From assembly GCA_900548405.1 (NCBI GenBank), contig UNSJ01000022.1:1-30735 (forward strand): a stretch of DNA of 30,735 bases, written 5' to 3'. Numbering within the stretch: position 1 is the stretch's first letter; each line of letters begins with the position of its first letter. Made by a program: the position numbers and the translations under genes. Positions 1 to 6,160 of this stretch are shown here, in pieces. The notes under the pieces were generated by a model, which had not been told where the DNA came from, ran no database searches, and saw only the letters and a program-made list of their open reading frames with translations. Source of the DNA: Candidatus Gastranaerophilales bacterium (lineage in GTDB: Bacteria; Cyanobacteriota; Vampirovibrionia; Gastranaerophilales; Gastranaerophilaceae).

Positions 1-93
1 TATTAATATAATATATAATAGAAAACATTATTGTTTAAAACTTTAAAAGGTTACATTTTTTTTATATTTCTTTCTTTTGTTTTATTATTCATC

Positions 94-124
94 TATAATT
101 TAGTTATAAGAATAACTTAAGGAG
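94..124 (+). promoter_or_regulatory. dnaN promoter -10 and ribosome binding site
   Basis: A TATAAT hexamer lies at 94-99, with no convincing -35 in the T-rich stretch before it. GGAG at 121-124 is the ribosome binding site. It is 8 nt from the ATG at 133 but only 2 nt from the ATG at 127, which favours 133 as the dnaN start. Bases 1-93 are AT-rich; I see no other element there and no DnaA-box cluster. Confidence 0.5.
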
Positions 125-132
125 TAATGGAT

Positions 133-1254
133 ATGAAATTTGTTGTAAAAAAAGAAGATTTATATAACGGGATTAAAATTGTAGAAAGAGCTACTTCTAT
201 GAAAGCTTTACAGCCGGTGCTTTTAAATATTTTGATAGAAACTATCGGTAACAGCTCAATTAAACTTGTTGCAACAGATTTGGATTTTACGGTTATAGCT
301 TATGTTGATGCTCAAGTGGAAGAAGAAGGTAAAATTACACTACCTTCAAAAACTCTCAACGAAATAGTTTCAAAGCTTTCAGATAAACTTATAACTTTTG
401 AAATGAACAATGAAGAAACATCCGTAAATATAACTTGCCAAAACTCAAAGTTTGATATAATCGGTATTTCAGCAAACGAGTTCCCGCCTGAATTTTCAAA
501 TATTGAAATAAATGAAAACGATGGTTTTGAAATTGAAATCAGACCTTTTGTAAAAGCTGTAAGACAAGCAGGTTTTGCTGCTGCAAGCTATGAAACAAGC
601 AATCTCTTATCCGGTATTGTCTGCGATATTTCTGAAAATATTCTTGAAATTGCTTCTACTGACGGAAACCGTCTTGCAAGAGTTCGCGAAACTATTGATA
701 ATAAAGACAATCATGCTAAACAATTAATTATTCCTTCAAAAACATTAAATGAATTTATAAAAATGAGCAGTTTTATTGACGAGGATTCTGTAAAAATTTA
801 TACAGAAAATTCTAAACTTATAATTAAATCTGAAAAAACAACCACAATTTCAAGACTTTTGGAAGGTCAATTCCCTAAATATAATCAGTTAATCCCGAAA
901 GAAAGTCCTAAAGAAGCTATTGTAAATGTATCTCAAGTTATTTCAGCTATTGAACGTGTATCAATTATGGTTAACGAAAAAACAAGTATTGTAAAACTTG
1001 AATTCAGTAATAATAACTTGAAACTTTCTGCTGATACTCCTGATTCGGGTAAATCAGAAGAAAGCCTTGATATTGATTATTCAGGTGAAGAACTTGCAAT
1101 AGCATTTAATTACAAATATGTTCTTGAAGCATTGAAAAATATTGATGCTGATGAAGTTAAAATCGGATTAAACACACCATTATCCGCAACTATGTTCAGA
1201 CCAAACAGTGAAGAAGATTTTGTTGGCTTGATTATGCCTGTACAAATCCGTTAA
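133..1254 (+). CDS. dnaN: DNA polymerase III subunit beta (sliding clamp)
   Basis: This is the ring-shaped processivity clamp that tethers the replicative polymerase and binds other DNA repair and replication proteins. The product is 373 aa, the normal family length, with three tandem clamp folds. The N-terminus MKFVVKKEDLYNGI matches the usual MKF start. The C-terminus ends in a typical clamp tail, with GLIMPVQIR in the place of the usual MPMR/MPVR ending. I chose the ATG at 133 over the in-frame ATG at 127 because of the spacing to GGAG at 121-124. The gene is followed after 9 nt by the next ORF, so the first three genes probably form one operon. dnaA is not in view; in cyanobacterial relatives dnaA and dnaN are often not adjacent. 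Confidence 0.97.
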   Translation: MKFVVKKEDLYNGIKIVERATSMKALQPVLLNILIETIGNSSIKLVATDLDFTVIAYVDAQVEEEGKITLPSKTLNEIVSKLSDKLITFEMNNEETSVNITCQNSKFDIIGISANEFPPEFSNIEINENDGFEIEIRPFVKAVRQAGFAAASYETSNLLSGIVCDISENILEIASTDGNRLARVRETIDNKDNHAKQLIIPSKTLNEFIKMSSFIDEDSVKIYTENSKLIIKSEKTTTISRLLEGQFPKYNQLIPKESPKEAIVNVSQVISAIERVSIMVNEKTSIVKLEFSNNNLKLSADTPDSGKSEESLDIDYSGEELAIAFNYKYVLEALKNIDADEVKIGLNTPLSATMFRPNSEEDFVGLIMPVQIR

Positions 1255-1263
1255 GGAGAAACT

Positions 1264-1659
1264 ATGAAAGAAAAAGCAGCAGAATATTTTAAAAACGGTT
1301 ATTCTTGTTCTGAAAGCTTGATAAAAGCAGCAATAGAAGAAGGTTTGTGTCCTGCAGAATTAATGCCTGTTGCAACGGCTTTTTCAGGCGGAATGTCATC
1401 AGGTTGCCTTTGCGGTGCGCTAGCAGCTGCACAAATAATTTCAGGATATAAATTCGGACGTGAAAATTCTCAAAGCAATGAAGTTTGTGCGCGTGAGAAT
1501 GCTGCAAAGATTGTTGAAGAATTTAAGAAGCGAAACAAAATAACATGCTGCAGAGTGCTTTCAGGCGGCTTAGAAGGTTCTGCGAAAAAAGAAAGATGCT
1601 CTAAATACGTTTCTGATGCTTGTGAAATACTTGAAGATTTGTTAAAATCAAAGGTTTAG
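1264..1659 (+). CDS. C_GCAxxG_C_C family (redox-type) protein
   Basis: A 131-aa cytoplasmic protein of the C_GCAxxG_C_C family, described as probable redox-active proteins. The signature is visible: Cys15 in the N-terminal helix, then SSGCLCGALAAA with Cys48 and Cys50, then Cys75, the pair Cys95-Cys96, and Cys112 and Cys120. The many conserved cysteines suggest a metal or disulfide centre; the reaction is unknown. GGAG at 1255-1258, directly after the dnaN stop, is well placed for the ATG at 1264. It sits between dnaN and an endonuclease IV-like gene with a 4-nt gap downstream, so co-transcription is likely. A link to DNA repair would be inference from position only. Confidence 0.85.
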   Translation: MKEKAAEYFKNGYSCSESLIKAAIEEGLCPAELMPVATAFSGGMSSGCLCGALAAAQIISGYKFGRENSQSNEVCARENAAKIVEEFKKRNKITCCRVLSGGLEGSAKKERCSKYVSDACEILEDLLKSKV

Positions 1660-1663
1660 GATT

Positions 1664-2500
1664 ATGCAAAAATCATTTGATAAACTAAATTTTTTGACAG
1701 CCGGTATGCCTTTGAGAACAGGTAAAGGTTCTTACCCGAAGGCATTTGATATATTAAAAGATATGGAACTTGACGGAATGGAGCTTGAATTCGTTCATGG
1801 AGTTAGAATGAGCGAAGAATCAAGAGGTTTTGTAAAAGAATGTTCTGATAATTTTATTATCACGGCTCACGGTCCTTTTTATATAAATCTTAATTCCAAA
1901 GAAGAAGATAAAGTCGAAGCAAGTGTTCAAAGAATTATTGACACTGCTGCTGTTGCTTCTCAAGCCGGAGCATTTAGTATAACTTATCACGCTGCTTTTT
2001 ATATGGGAAAAGACAAGGAAACAGTTTACAACCAGGTTAAAATGCAAACAAAGCGTATTTGCGATGTTTTGGAGCGTGAAAACATAAAAGTTTGGGTTCG
2101 TCCTGAAACCACAGGAAAAGCAACTCAATGGGGTGACATTGATGAGATTGTAAATCTTTCAAAAGAGTTTGAGCAGGTTCTTCCCTGTATAGATTTTTCA
2201 CACCTGCATGCTCGTTCTGCAGGAGAATACAATACTTATGATGAATTTTCTTATGTTCTTGAAAAAATCGGTAAAGAGCTGGGACAATATGCGCTTGATA
2301 ATTTTCACGGACACCTTGCGGGCATCGAATATACTGCAAAAGGCGAAAGACAGCATTTGGAGCTTGAGCAGTCAGATATGAATTACAAAGACCTGTTGAA
2401 AGTTATGAAAGAATTTGGCGTAAAGGGCGCGCTTGTTTGTGAAAGTCCAAACATCGAAGATGACTGTAAGCTTATAAAAGATTATTATTATTCATTGTAA
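1664..2500 (+). CDS. endonuclease IV-like AP endonuclease (TIM barrel)
   Basis: A 278-aa protein of the AP endonuclease 2/Nfo TIM-barrel superfamily, which cleaves DNA at abasic sites with three metal ions. Candidate metal ligands are in the expected order: His69 (TAHGPFYINL), His109 (ITYHA), Glu148 (RPETTGK), Asp177 and His180 (CIDFSHLHAR), His215 or His217 (FHGHLAG), His231 (GERQHLEL) and Glu260 (VCESP). The pattern GERQHLEL replaces the DRH motif of E. coli Nfo and resembles the archaeal-type branch, so one zinc ligand may differ. The start is 4 nt after the stop of the preceding gene. A role in base excision repair is likely but the exact substrate is not proven; a sugar-isomerase-like barrel is the main alternative. 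Confidence 0.8.
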   Translation: MQKSFDKLNFLTAGMPLRTGKGSYPKAFDILKDMELDGMELEFVHGVRMSEESRGFVKECSDNFIITAHGPFYINLNSKEEDKVEASVQRIIDTAAVASQAGAFSITYHAAFYMGKDKETVYNQVKMQTKRICDVLERENIKVWVRPETTGKATQWGDIDEIVNLSKEFEQVLPCIDFSHLHARSAGEYNTYDEFSYVLEKIGKELGQYALDNFHGHLAGIEYTAKGERQHLELEQSDMNYKDLLKVMKEFGVKGALVCESPNIEDDCKLIKDYYYSL

Positions 2501-2524
2501 TCTCATTTAAACAGAGGATTAAAT

Positions 2525-2552
2525 TAAAGATTTTTTGTGAAAATGTCGTTAG
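2525..2552 (+). promoter_or_regulatory. sigma-28-like promoter upstream of the gene at 2577
   Basis: TAAAGATT at 2525-2532, then GTCGTTAG at 2545-2552, with 16 nt between TAAA and the second box. This compares with the FliA (sigma-28) consensus TAAAGTTT and GCCGATAA, usually spaced 15. The match is partial (6 of 8 in the -10 box). It gains weight from the same architecture at 2964 and 21639. Confidence 0.45.
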
Positions 2553-2576
2553 TAAAATAAAAAAGAGGCGTTTTCT

Positions 2577-2945
2577 ATGTTTAATTCCGTAAATAATCCT
2601 TTTGGCAATCGCTCGGTTTCATCTTCCACATCCTCAGACAGCAACGGCAAACGTCAAAAAGAAGAACCCAAAAAGGAACTTAAAAAGTACCTTGAGGAAG
2701 AAGAAGCTGATGAAGTTAGAATCGGAGGACTTCCTATTCTAACGGAAGACGAAGTTTTTGCTATGACAAAAAGCTACATTGCAAAGCTTAAAGATGAACA
2801 TAAAAATAACGAAAAAACAGTAAAAAAACTAGATAAATATCTTGAAAAATTTGATATTAAAAAATTTATGAAAAAGAACCCTGATATGACAAGTCCTGAT
2901 TTTTATATGGTTATGTATAACGAAACAGAAGGACTTTTAAATTAA
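2577..2945 (+). CDS. hypothetical small protein with Ser/Asn-rich N-terminus
   Basis: A 122-aa protein I do not recognise. Residues 1-25 are rich in Ser, Asn and Thr and look disordered. Residues 26-46 are highly charged (Lys/Glu). Residues 58-120 look helical and end in a segment with the pattern L-x2-Y-x3-FD-x2-KF-x-K...MY-x2-T-x-G. The same pattern ends the protein encoded at 3028, so the two are paralogues. There is no signal peptide and no membrane segment. GAGGCG at 2565-2570 may serve as the ribosome binding site. A sigma-28-like promoter sits just upstream. A disordered Ser-rich start with such a promoter would suit a type III or flagellar-type export substrate, but that is only inference. 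Confidence 0.75.
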   Translation: MFNSVNNPFGNRSVSSSTSSDSNGKRQKEEPKKELKKYLEEEEADEVRIGGLPILTEDEVFAMTKSYIAKLKDEHKNNEKTVKKLDKYLEKFDIKKFMKKNPDMTSPDFYMVMYNETEGLLN

Positions 2946-2963
2946 TATCTCTTAATAAAATTC

Positions 2964-2991
2964 TAAAGTTTTTCCATAAATTATCCGACAT
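2964..2991 (+). promoter_or_regulatory. sigma-28-like promoter upstream of the gene at 3028
   Basis: TAAAGTTT at 2964-2971 is a perfect match to the FliA -35 box. TCCGACAT at 2984-2991 resembles GCCGATAA. The gap from TAAA is 16 nt, identical to the other two candidates in this window. No good sigma-70 hexamer pair competes in this intergenic stretch. Confidence 0.55.
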
Positions 2992-3027
2992 AAAACGGGT
3001 AGAAATTTATACAGAAAGGATAGGTTT

Positions 3028-3426
3028 ATGGAAATTACAGGAGTAAATTCGAAAAATTACACATCAGCGGCTGCAGCTGCCGAAGAAGAAGAAGAGCTGC
3101 AGGAAACGCAGGAAGAAAGCGCATCAGAAGAAGCTAAAGAATATGGTGTTGCCACAAAGCAAAAAGACGAAAAAGACACGGCAGAATTTACCAAAACCGA
3201 TTATGGCGAAGACGATGTTGAAGAAAAGGCAGCAAACTTTATTCAAAACATATTGTTTGTCGGAGGCTTAACAGATGAGGCAGAAACAGAATTAACAAGA
3301 TATATGAATACTTTTGATGCTGCAAAATTTATTAAATCGTTCGGACCGTTTTCATCAGCATCGGAAATATCAGCTGCAATGTATGCGGTGACAGCAGGGA
3401 TGGTAAAATATCGGGACGAAGAATAA
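3028..3426 (+). CDS. hypothetical small acidic protein, paralogue of the 2577 product
   Basis: A 132-aa protein of unknown function. Residues 14-60 are low complexity: an Ala run, then a Glu-rich segment. The C-terminal half, roughly residues 67-128, is predicted helical. It aligns to the end of the protein at 2577 through L-x2-Y-x3-FD-x2-KF-x-K and MY-x2-T-x-G. AAAGGA at 3016-3021 is the ribosome binding site for the ATG at 3028. No signal peptide or membrane span is seen. The gene ends at a bidirectional hairpin terminator shared with the convergent prepilin gene. Its own promoter looks like sigma-28 type, so it need not depend on the gene upstream. Confidence 0.75.
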   Translation: MEITGVNSKNYTSAAAAAEEEEELQETQEESASEEAKEYGVATKQKDEKDTAEFTKTDYGEDDVEEKAANFIQNILFVGGLTDEAETELTRYMNTFDAAKFIKSFGPFSSASEISAAMYAVTAGMVKYRDEE

Positions 3427-3433
3427 GTAAATT

Positions 3434-3456
3434 AAGCGGTCTTATGACCGCTTTTT
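3434..3456. terminator. bidirectional hairpin terminator
   Basis: AAGCGGTC at 3434-3441 pairs perfectly with GACCGCTT at 3446-3453 around a TTAT loop, followed by a T run. It lies between two convergent genes and overlaps the stop codon of the prepilin gene at 3455-3457. Confidence 0.85.
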
Positions 3457-4207
3457 AATATGTCATTTCCCAATTATCGTTTAGAATTTTGCCAAAGCAG
3501 CCCCACCAAGTGCCATCAGAATTAACAGTGCAATAAGTATTAAAACGGGTTTCTCTTTCTTCTTTAGAACAAGGTGCTTGTGCACAATAATCATCTATTA
3601 ACCCGTTATTATAAAGTCTCAAAGCAAAAACATCTCTGCCTATGATGTTAGGACCTTTTGCACCGTTTACATCCAAATGGATTTGCGCAATGTTATTCGG
3701 AATAAAACTTATTGATGCACCATTGGCAAGTATATATGATCTTGTAGTATCACCCTGCATTGCAGGATTGTATGTGCTTCCGTCAATTTTCTTATATCCT
3801 TTTCCATAGCAATCTGTACCGTCTGTTCCGCATTCTTTTACAATTTTAAAATACTTTTTTATGAATGCATCTATGGACACAGCATTTGTAAGTCCTGCCT
3901 CTTTTAGATTAACAGCATTATTATCGGTCATGTATTGCATTGCTGCCTGTGATAACTCATTATAAACCTTGTGCAGCTGTGTAACATACGACTGTCTTTG
4001 ATAATTTTGCATCAATGACGGCACTGTCATAGCTGAAACCACACCAATAATGCCTAGTGTGACTAAGACTTCGGCGAGAGTAAAAGCACGGTGACGAATA
4101 TCTTTTAACAGGGAAAGACGCTTTGCGTCCTCAGCAAGAGTAAATCCGAAACGGCGTTGACTGTTCTGTATAACTATTCTTATAGAAATATCAGATAAAT
4201 TATTCAT
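3455..4207 (-). CDS. type IV prepilin-like protein with duplicated FTLAE motif
   Basis: A 250-aa prepilin/pseudopilin-type protein. Prepilin peptidase normally cuts just before F of a G-FTLxE motif that leads straight into a hydrophobic helix. Here the true helix follows the second motif: A41, FTLAE at 42-46, then VLVTLGIIGVVSAMTVPSL. An extra FTLAE at 22-26, preceded by the canonical Gly21, is followed by a charged stretch (DAKRLSLLKDIRHR) and no helix. The leader is therefore unusually long, about 41 residues. The C-terminal part has paired cysteines (ECGTDGTDC, YCAQAPC, TYC, WWGCFGK) typical of an extracellular minor-pilin domain. GGAG lies 6 nt before the ATG at 4207. No ATG is available between the two motifs. 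The gene has a strong sigma-70 promoter with a palindromic operator, and is divergent from an XRE regulator. Confidence 0.88.
   Translation of the reverse strand: MNNLSDISIRIVIQNSQRRFGFTLAEDAKRLSLLKDIRHRAFTLAEVLVTLGIIGVVSAMTVPSLMQNYQRQSYVTQLHKVYNELSQAAMQYMTDNNAVNLKEAGLTNAVSIDAFIKKYFKIVKECGTDGTDCYGKGYKKIDGSTYNPAMQGDTTRSYILANGASISFIPNNIAQIHLDVNGAKGPNIIGRDVFALRLYNNGLIDDYCAQAPCSKEERETRFNTYCTVNSDGTWWGCFGKILNDNWEMTY
4108..4144 (-). repeat. palindromic insert between duplicated FTLAE codons
   Basis: Inside the prepilin gene, GACGC at 4117-4121 and GCGTC at 4125-4129 form a 5-bp hairpin with a TTT loop. On the coding strand the hairpin begins right after the first FTLAE codons, and near-identical FTLAE coding sequence (TTTACTCTTGCTGA versus TTTACTCTCGCCGA) repeats 60 nt further on. 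This looks like a small in-frame insertion or duplication. Confidence 0.4.
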
Positions 4208-4241
4208 ATCATACTCCTAAAAATAAGTATTATGTTTAATG

Positions 4242-4265
4242 TAATACTGAATATATTCAGTATTA
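4242..4265. promoter_or_regulatory. 24-bp perfect palindrome, operator of prepilin/XRE pair
   Basis: TAATACTGAATA at 4242-4253 is followed directly by its exact reverse complement to 4265, with no spacer. A further half-site TACTG at 4266-4270 makes a second overlapping repeat with CAGTA at 4258-4262. The palindrome covers the expected transcription start of the prepilin promoter and lies between it and the XRE gene. A dimeric repressor site is the natural reading. Confidence 0.75.
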
Positions 4266-4270
4266 TACTG

Positions 4271-4299
4271 ATTATAACATATATATAATCAAAAATCAA
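4271..4299 (-). promoter_or_regulatory. sigma-70 promoter of the prepilin gene
   Basis: On the minus strand, TTGATT (4299-4294), a 17-nt spacer and TATAAT (4276-4271). The predicted start, near 4264, falls inside the palindrome. A plus-strand TATAAT at 4284-4289 could serve the divergent XRE gene, which would place its -35 region over the palindrome. Confidence 0.75.
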
Positions 4300-4316
4300 C
4301 ATAATAAAATTAAATA

Positions 4317-4532
4317 ATGGATATGTCGTATTATAATAATGAACTTGCAAAAAATATGCGTGTTGAACGCGCAAGATTAAATATCTCTCAGCTAAAGCTT
4401 GCAGAGATGGCAGATGTTTCATTAGATACAATAAATATGATTGAACGCGGTGTAGGAAACCCGAGATTGTGTACAATTATAGCAATTGCAAAAGCTTTAA
4501 ATGTTGATTTAAATACGCTTTTGCAACTGTAA
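4317..4532 (+). CDS. XRE-family single-domain HTH regulator
   Basis: A 71-aa DNA-binding protein made almost only of a Cro/C1-type helix-turn-helix (residues 10-68: MRVERARLNISQLKLAEMADVS, DTINMIERGVGNP, IIAIAKALNVDLNTLL). It is divergent from the prepilin gene and separated from it by a 24-bp palindrome, so it probably represses that gene and itself. No ribosome binding site is visible before the ATG at 4317 or the in-frame ATG at 4323. Its own transcript could start near 4296, giving a short leader of about 20 nt. The target is inferred from position only. Confidence 0.85.
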   Translation: MDMSYYNNELAKNMRVERARLNISQLKLAEMADVSLDTINMIERGVGNPRLCTIIAIAKALNVDLNTLLQL

Positions 4533-4555
4533 TATTAATATATAATTATAGATTA

Positions 4556-6115
4556 TTATTTTTTAGAAGATTTATCGGCAAGCTCGCTGTCCACGCGGAG
4601 GAATACGGGCTTAATTTCATCTTTTGATATAAGTTTACCTGTTTTAATATTATCACAGGTTAAATCGTCTAATTTTATGCTTAAATCAAATGATAGCTGC
4701 CTTGCCATTTCTTTTGCAATATTTGGACAGTAAGGGTAGATTAATGCAGAGATAATACACATAATTTCAAGTACATTAATAAGAACCTGACCGCATTCTG
4801 TCATTTTTTCTTCTTTTGCAAGTGTCCAGGGAGTGTTATCCTGAACGTATTTGTTCACTGTGTCAACAAGCTGAACGATTTCCAATCCTGCTTCTGATAT
4901 TTCGAAGTTATCAAAATGATTTTTAACTATTTGAACCGTACCCAGAGCTTTTTTTGCTAAAGGATTTTCATCCTTAAATTCAGGCTTAACCTCGCCGTCA
5001 AAATATTTAACAAGCATTGAAAGCGTTCTGTTTAAAAGGTTACCCATGCTGTTTGCAAGGTGAGCATTAACTTTTTCTTTAAAGTCATCATCTGAGTAAT
5101 TTCCGTCGCGTCCGCAAGGTGCAGAAGTTGCCATATAATATCTGAAAGCATCAGGGGATTCCAGTTCAAATGTTTCAAGAACTGATGTCGGTGAAATTAC
5201 GTTGCCTAAAGATTTTGACATTTTTGATTCATCTATTGTAATCCAGCCGTGAGCAAGAATTTGTTTTGGCAAAGGTAAATCCAAAGCCATTAAAAATGCA
5301 GGCCAGTAAATGCTGTGGAATTTCAAAATATCTTTACCGATAACCTGAACGTTAGCAGGCCAGTATTTTTTGAAAGTTTCTGACGGGTTTTCAGTGTCAT
5401 ATCCCAGAGCTGTAATATAGTTTGAAAGCGCATCAATCCAAACATAAATAGATTGGTCTGCATCACCTAAAACATCAATGCCCCATTGAACATTTGATTT
5501 TGCACGGGAAACAGAAATGTCCTGAATATCTTCAAGCTGGTTTAAAACTTCGTTTGCTCTGAATTCAGGAACGATAAATCCCGGGTTTTCTTTTATGTGT
5601 TTGATGATTGCATCTTTGTATTTTGTTAGTTTAAAGAAGTAATTTTCTTCGCTTACAACTTCAGGTTTTTTAAGGTGGTCAGGGCAAAGTCCGTCTTCTG
5701 TCAAATCTTTAGGATTTAAGAAGCATTCGCATCCTGCGCAGTATAAACCTTCATAAGAGTGTTTGTAGATGTCCCCTTGTTTCAATAGTTTATCAAAGAT
5801 TTTTTGAACTATTTTTTCGTGTTCTTCGTCAGTTGTTCTTATAAATTTTGTGTAATCAACGTCAAGAGCTTTCCAGGCATCTTTGAATTTCTGAGCGTTT
5901 TCATCGCAGAGTTCTTTTGGTGTAATCCCTTTTTCAGCTGCTGTTTTTTGGATTTTAATTCCGTGTTCGTCAGTTCCTGTAAGAAAATACACATCATCAC
6001 AGCGCTGTGAAAAGTGTCTTGCTATAATATCTGTTAAAATTTTTTCGTAAGCGTGACCGATATGCGGAGCTCCGTTTACATAATCTATTGCAGTAGTCAA
6101 ATAAAATTTATTCAT
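4556..6115 (-). CDS. metG: methionyl-tRNA synthetase
   Basis: Charges tRNA-Met with methionine in the cytoplasm. The product is a 519-aa class I synthetase: HIGH at residues 18-21, a zinc knuckle with Cys126, Cys129, Cys144 and His147 (an extra Cys131 lies beside it), and KMSKS at 298-302. The anticodon-binding helical domain follows. There is one zinc knuckle, as in the Thermus-type enzyme, and no C-terminal tRNA-binding (OB-fold) extension. AAAGGA lies 7 nt before the ATG at 6115. The upstream glycosyltransferase gene is in the same direction with a gap of about 45 nt, so the two could be co-transcribed without being functionally linked. Confidence 0.96.
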   Translation of the reverse strand: MNKFYLTTAIDYVNGAPHIGHAYEKILTDIIARHFSQRCDDVYFLTGTDEHGIKIQKTAAEKGITPKELCDENAQKFKDAWKALDVDYTKFIRTTDEEHEKIVQKIFDKLLKQGDIYKHSYEGLYCAGCECFLNPKDLTEDGLCPDHLKKPEVVSEENYFFKLTKYKDAIIKHIKENPGFIVPEFRANEVLNQLEDIQDISVSRAKSNVQWGIDVLGDADQSIYVWIDALSNYITALGYDTENPSETFKKYWPANVQVIGKDILKFHSIYWPAFLMALDLPLPKQILAHGWITIDESKMSKSLGNVISPTSVLETFELESPDAFRYYMATSAPCGRDGNYSDDDFKEKVNAHLANSMGNLLNRTLSMLVKYFDGEVKPEFKDENPLAKKALGTVQIVKNHFDNFEISEAGLEIVQLVDTVNKYVQDNTPWTLAKEEKMTECGQVLINVLEIMCIISALIYPYCPNIAKEMARQLSFDLSIKLDDLTCDNIKTGKLISKDEIKPVFLRVDSELADKSSKK

Positions 6116-6160
6116 TCTTCGTTCCTTTATTGTCTATTTAAATAAATATTAGCACAAAAA

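Noticed and set aside
1..126. Possible replication origin next to dnaN
   Set aside because: AT-rich but no cluster of DnaA boxes and no dnaA gene in view; in cyanobacterial relatives dnaN is often away from an origin.
127..132. ATG at 127 as the dnaN start
   Set aside because: Only 2 nt from GGAG, while the ATG at 133 is 8 nt away and gives the usual MKF N-terminus.
2037..2339. 100-aa minus-strand ORF inside the endonuclease IV-like gene
   Set aside because: Wholly antisense to a gene with clear metal-ligand motifs; it is a shadow reading frame with no start signals.
4204..4476. 90-aa minus-strand ORF over the XRE gene and operator region
   Set aside because: It is antisense to the well-supported XRE gene, covers promoter and palindrome, and its product is an AT-driven Ile/Phe/Leu-rich peptide with no motif.
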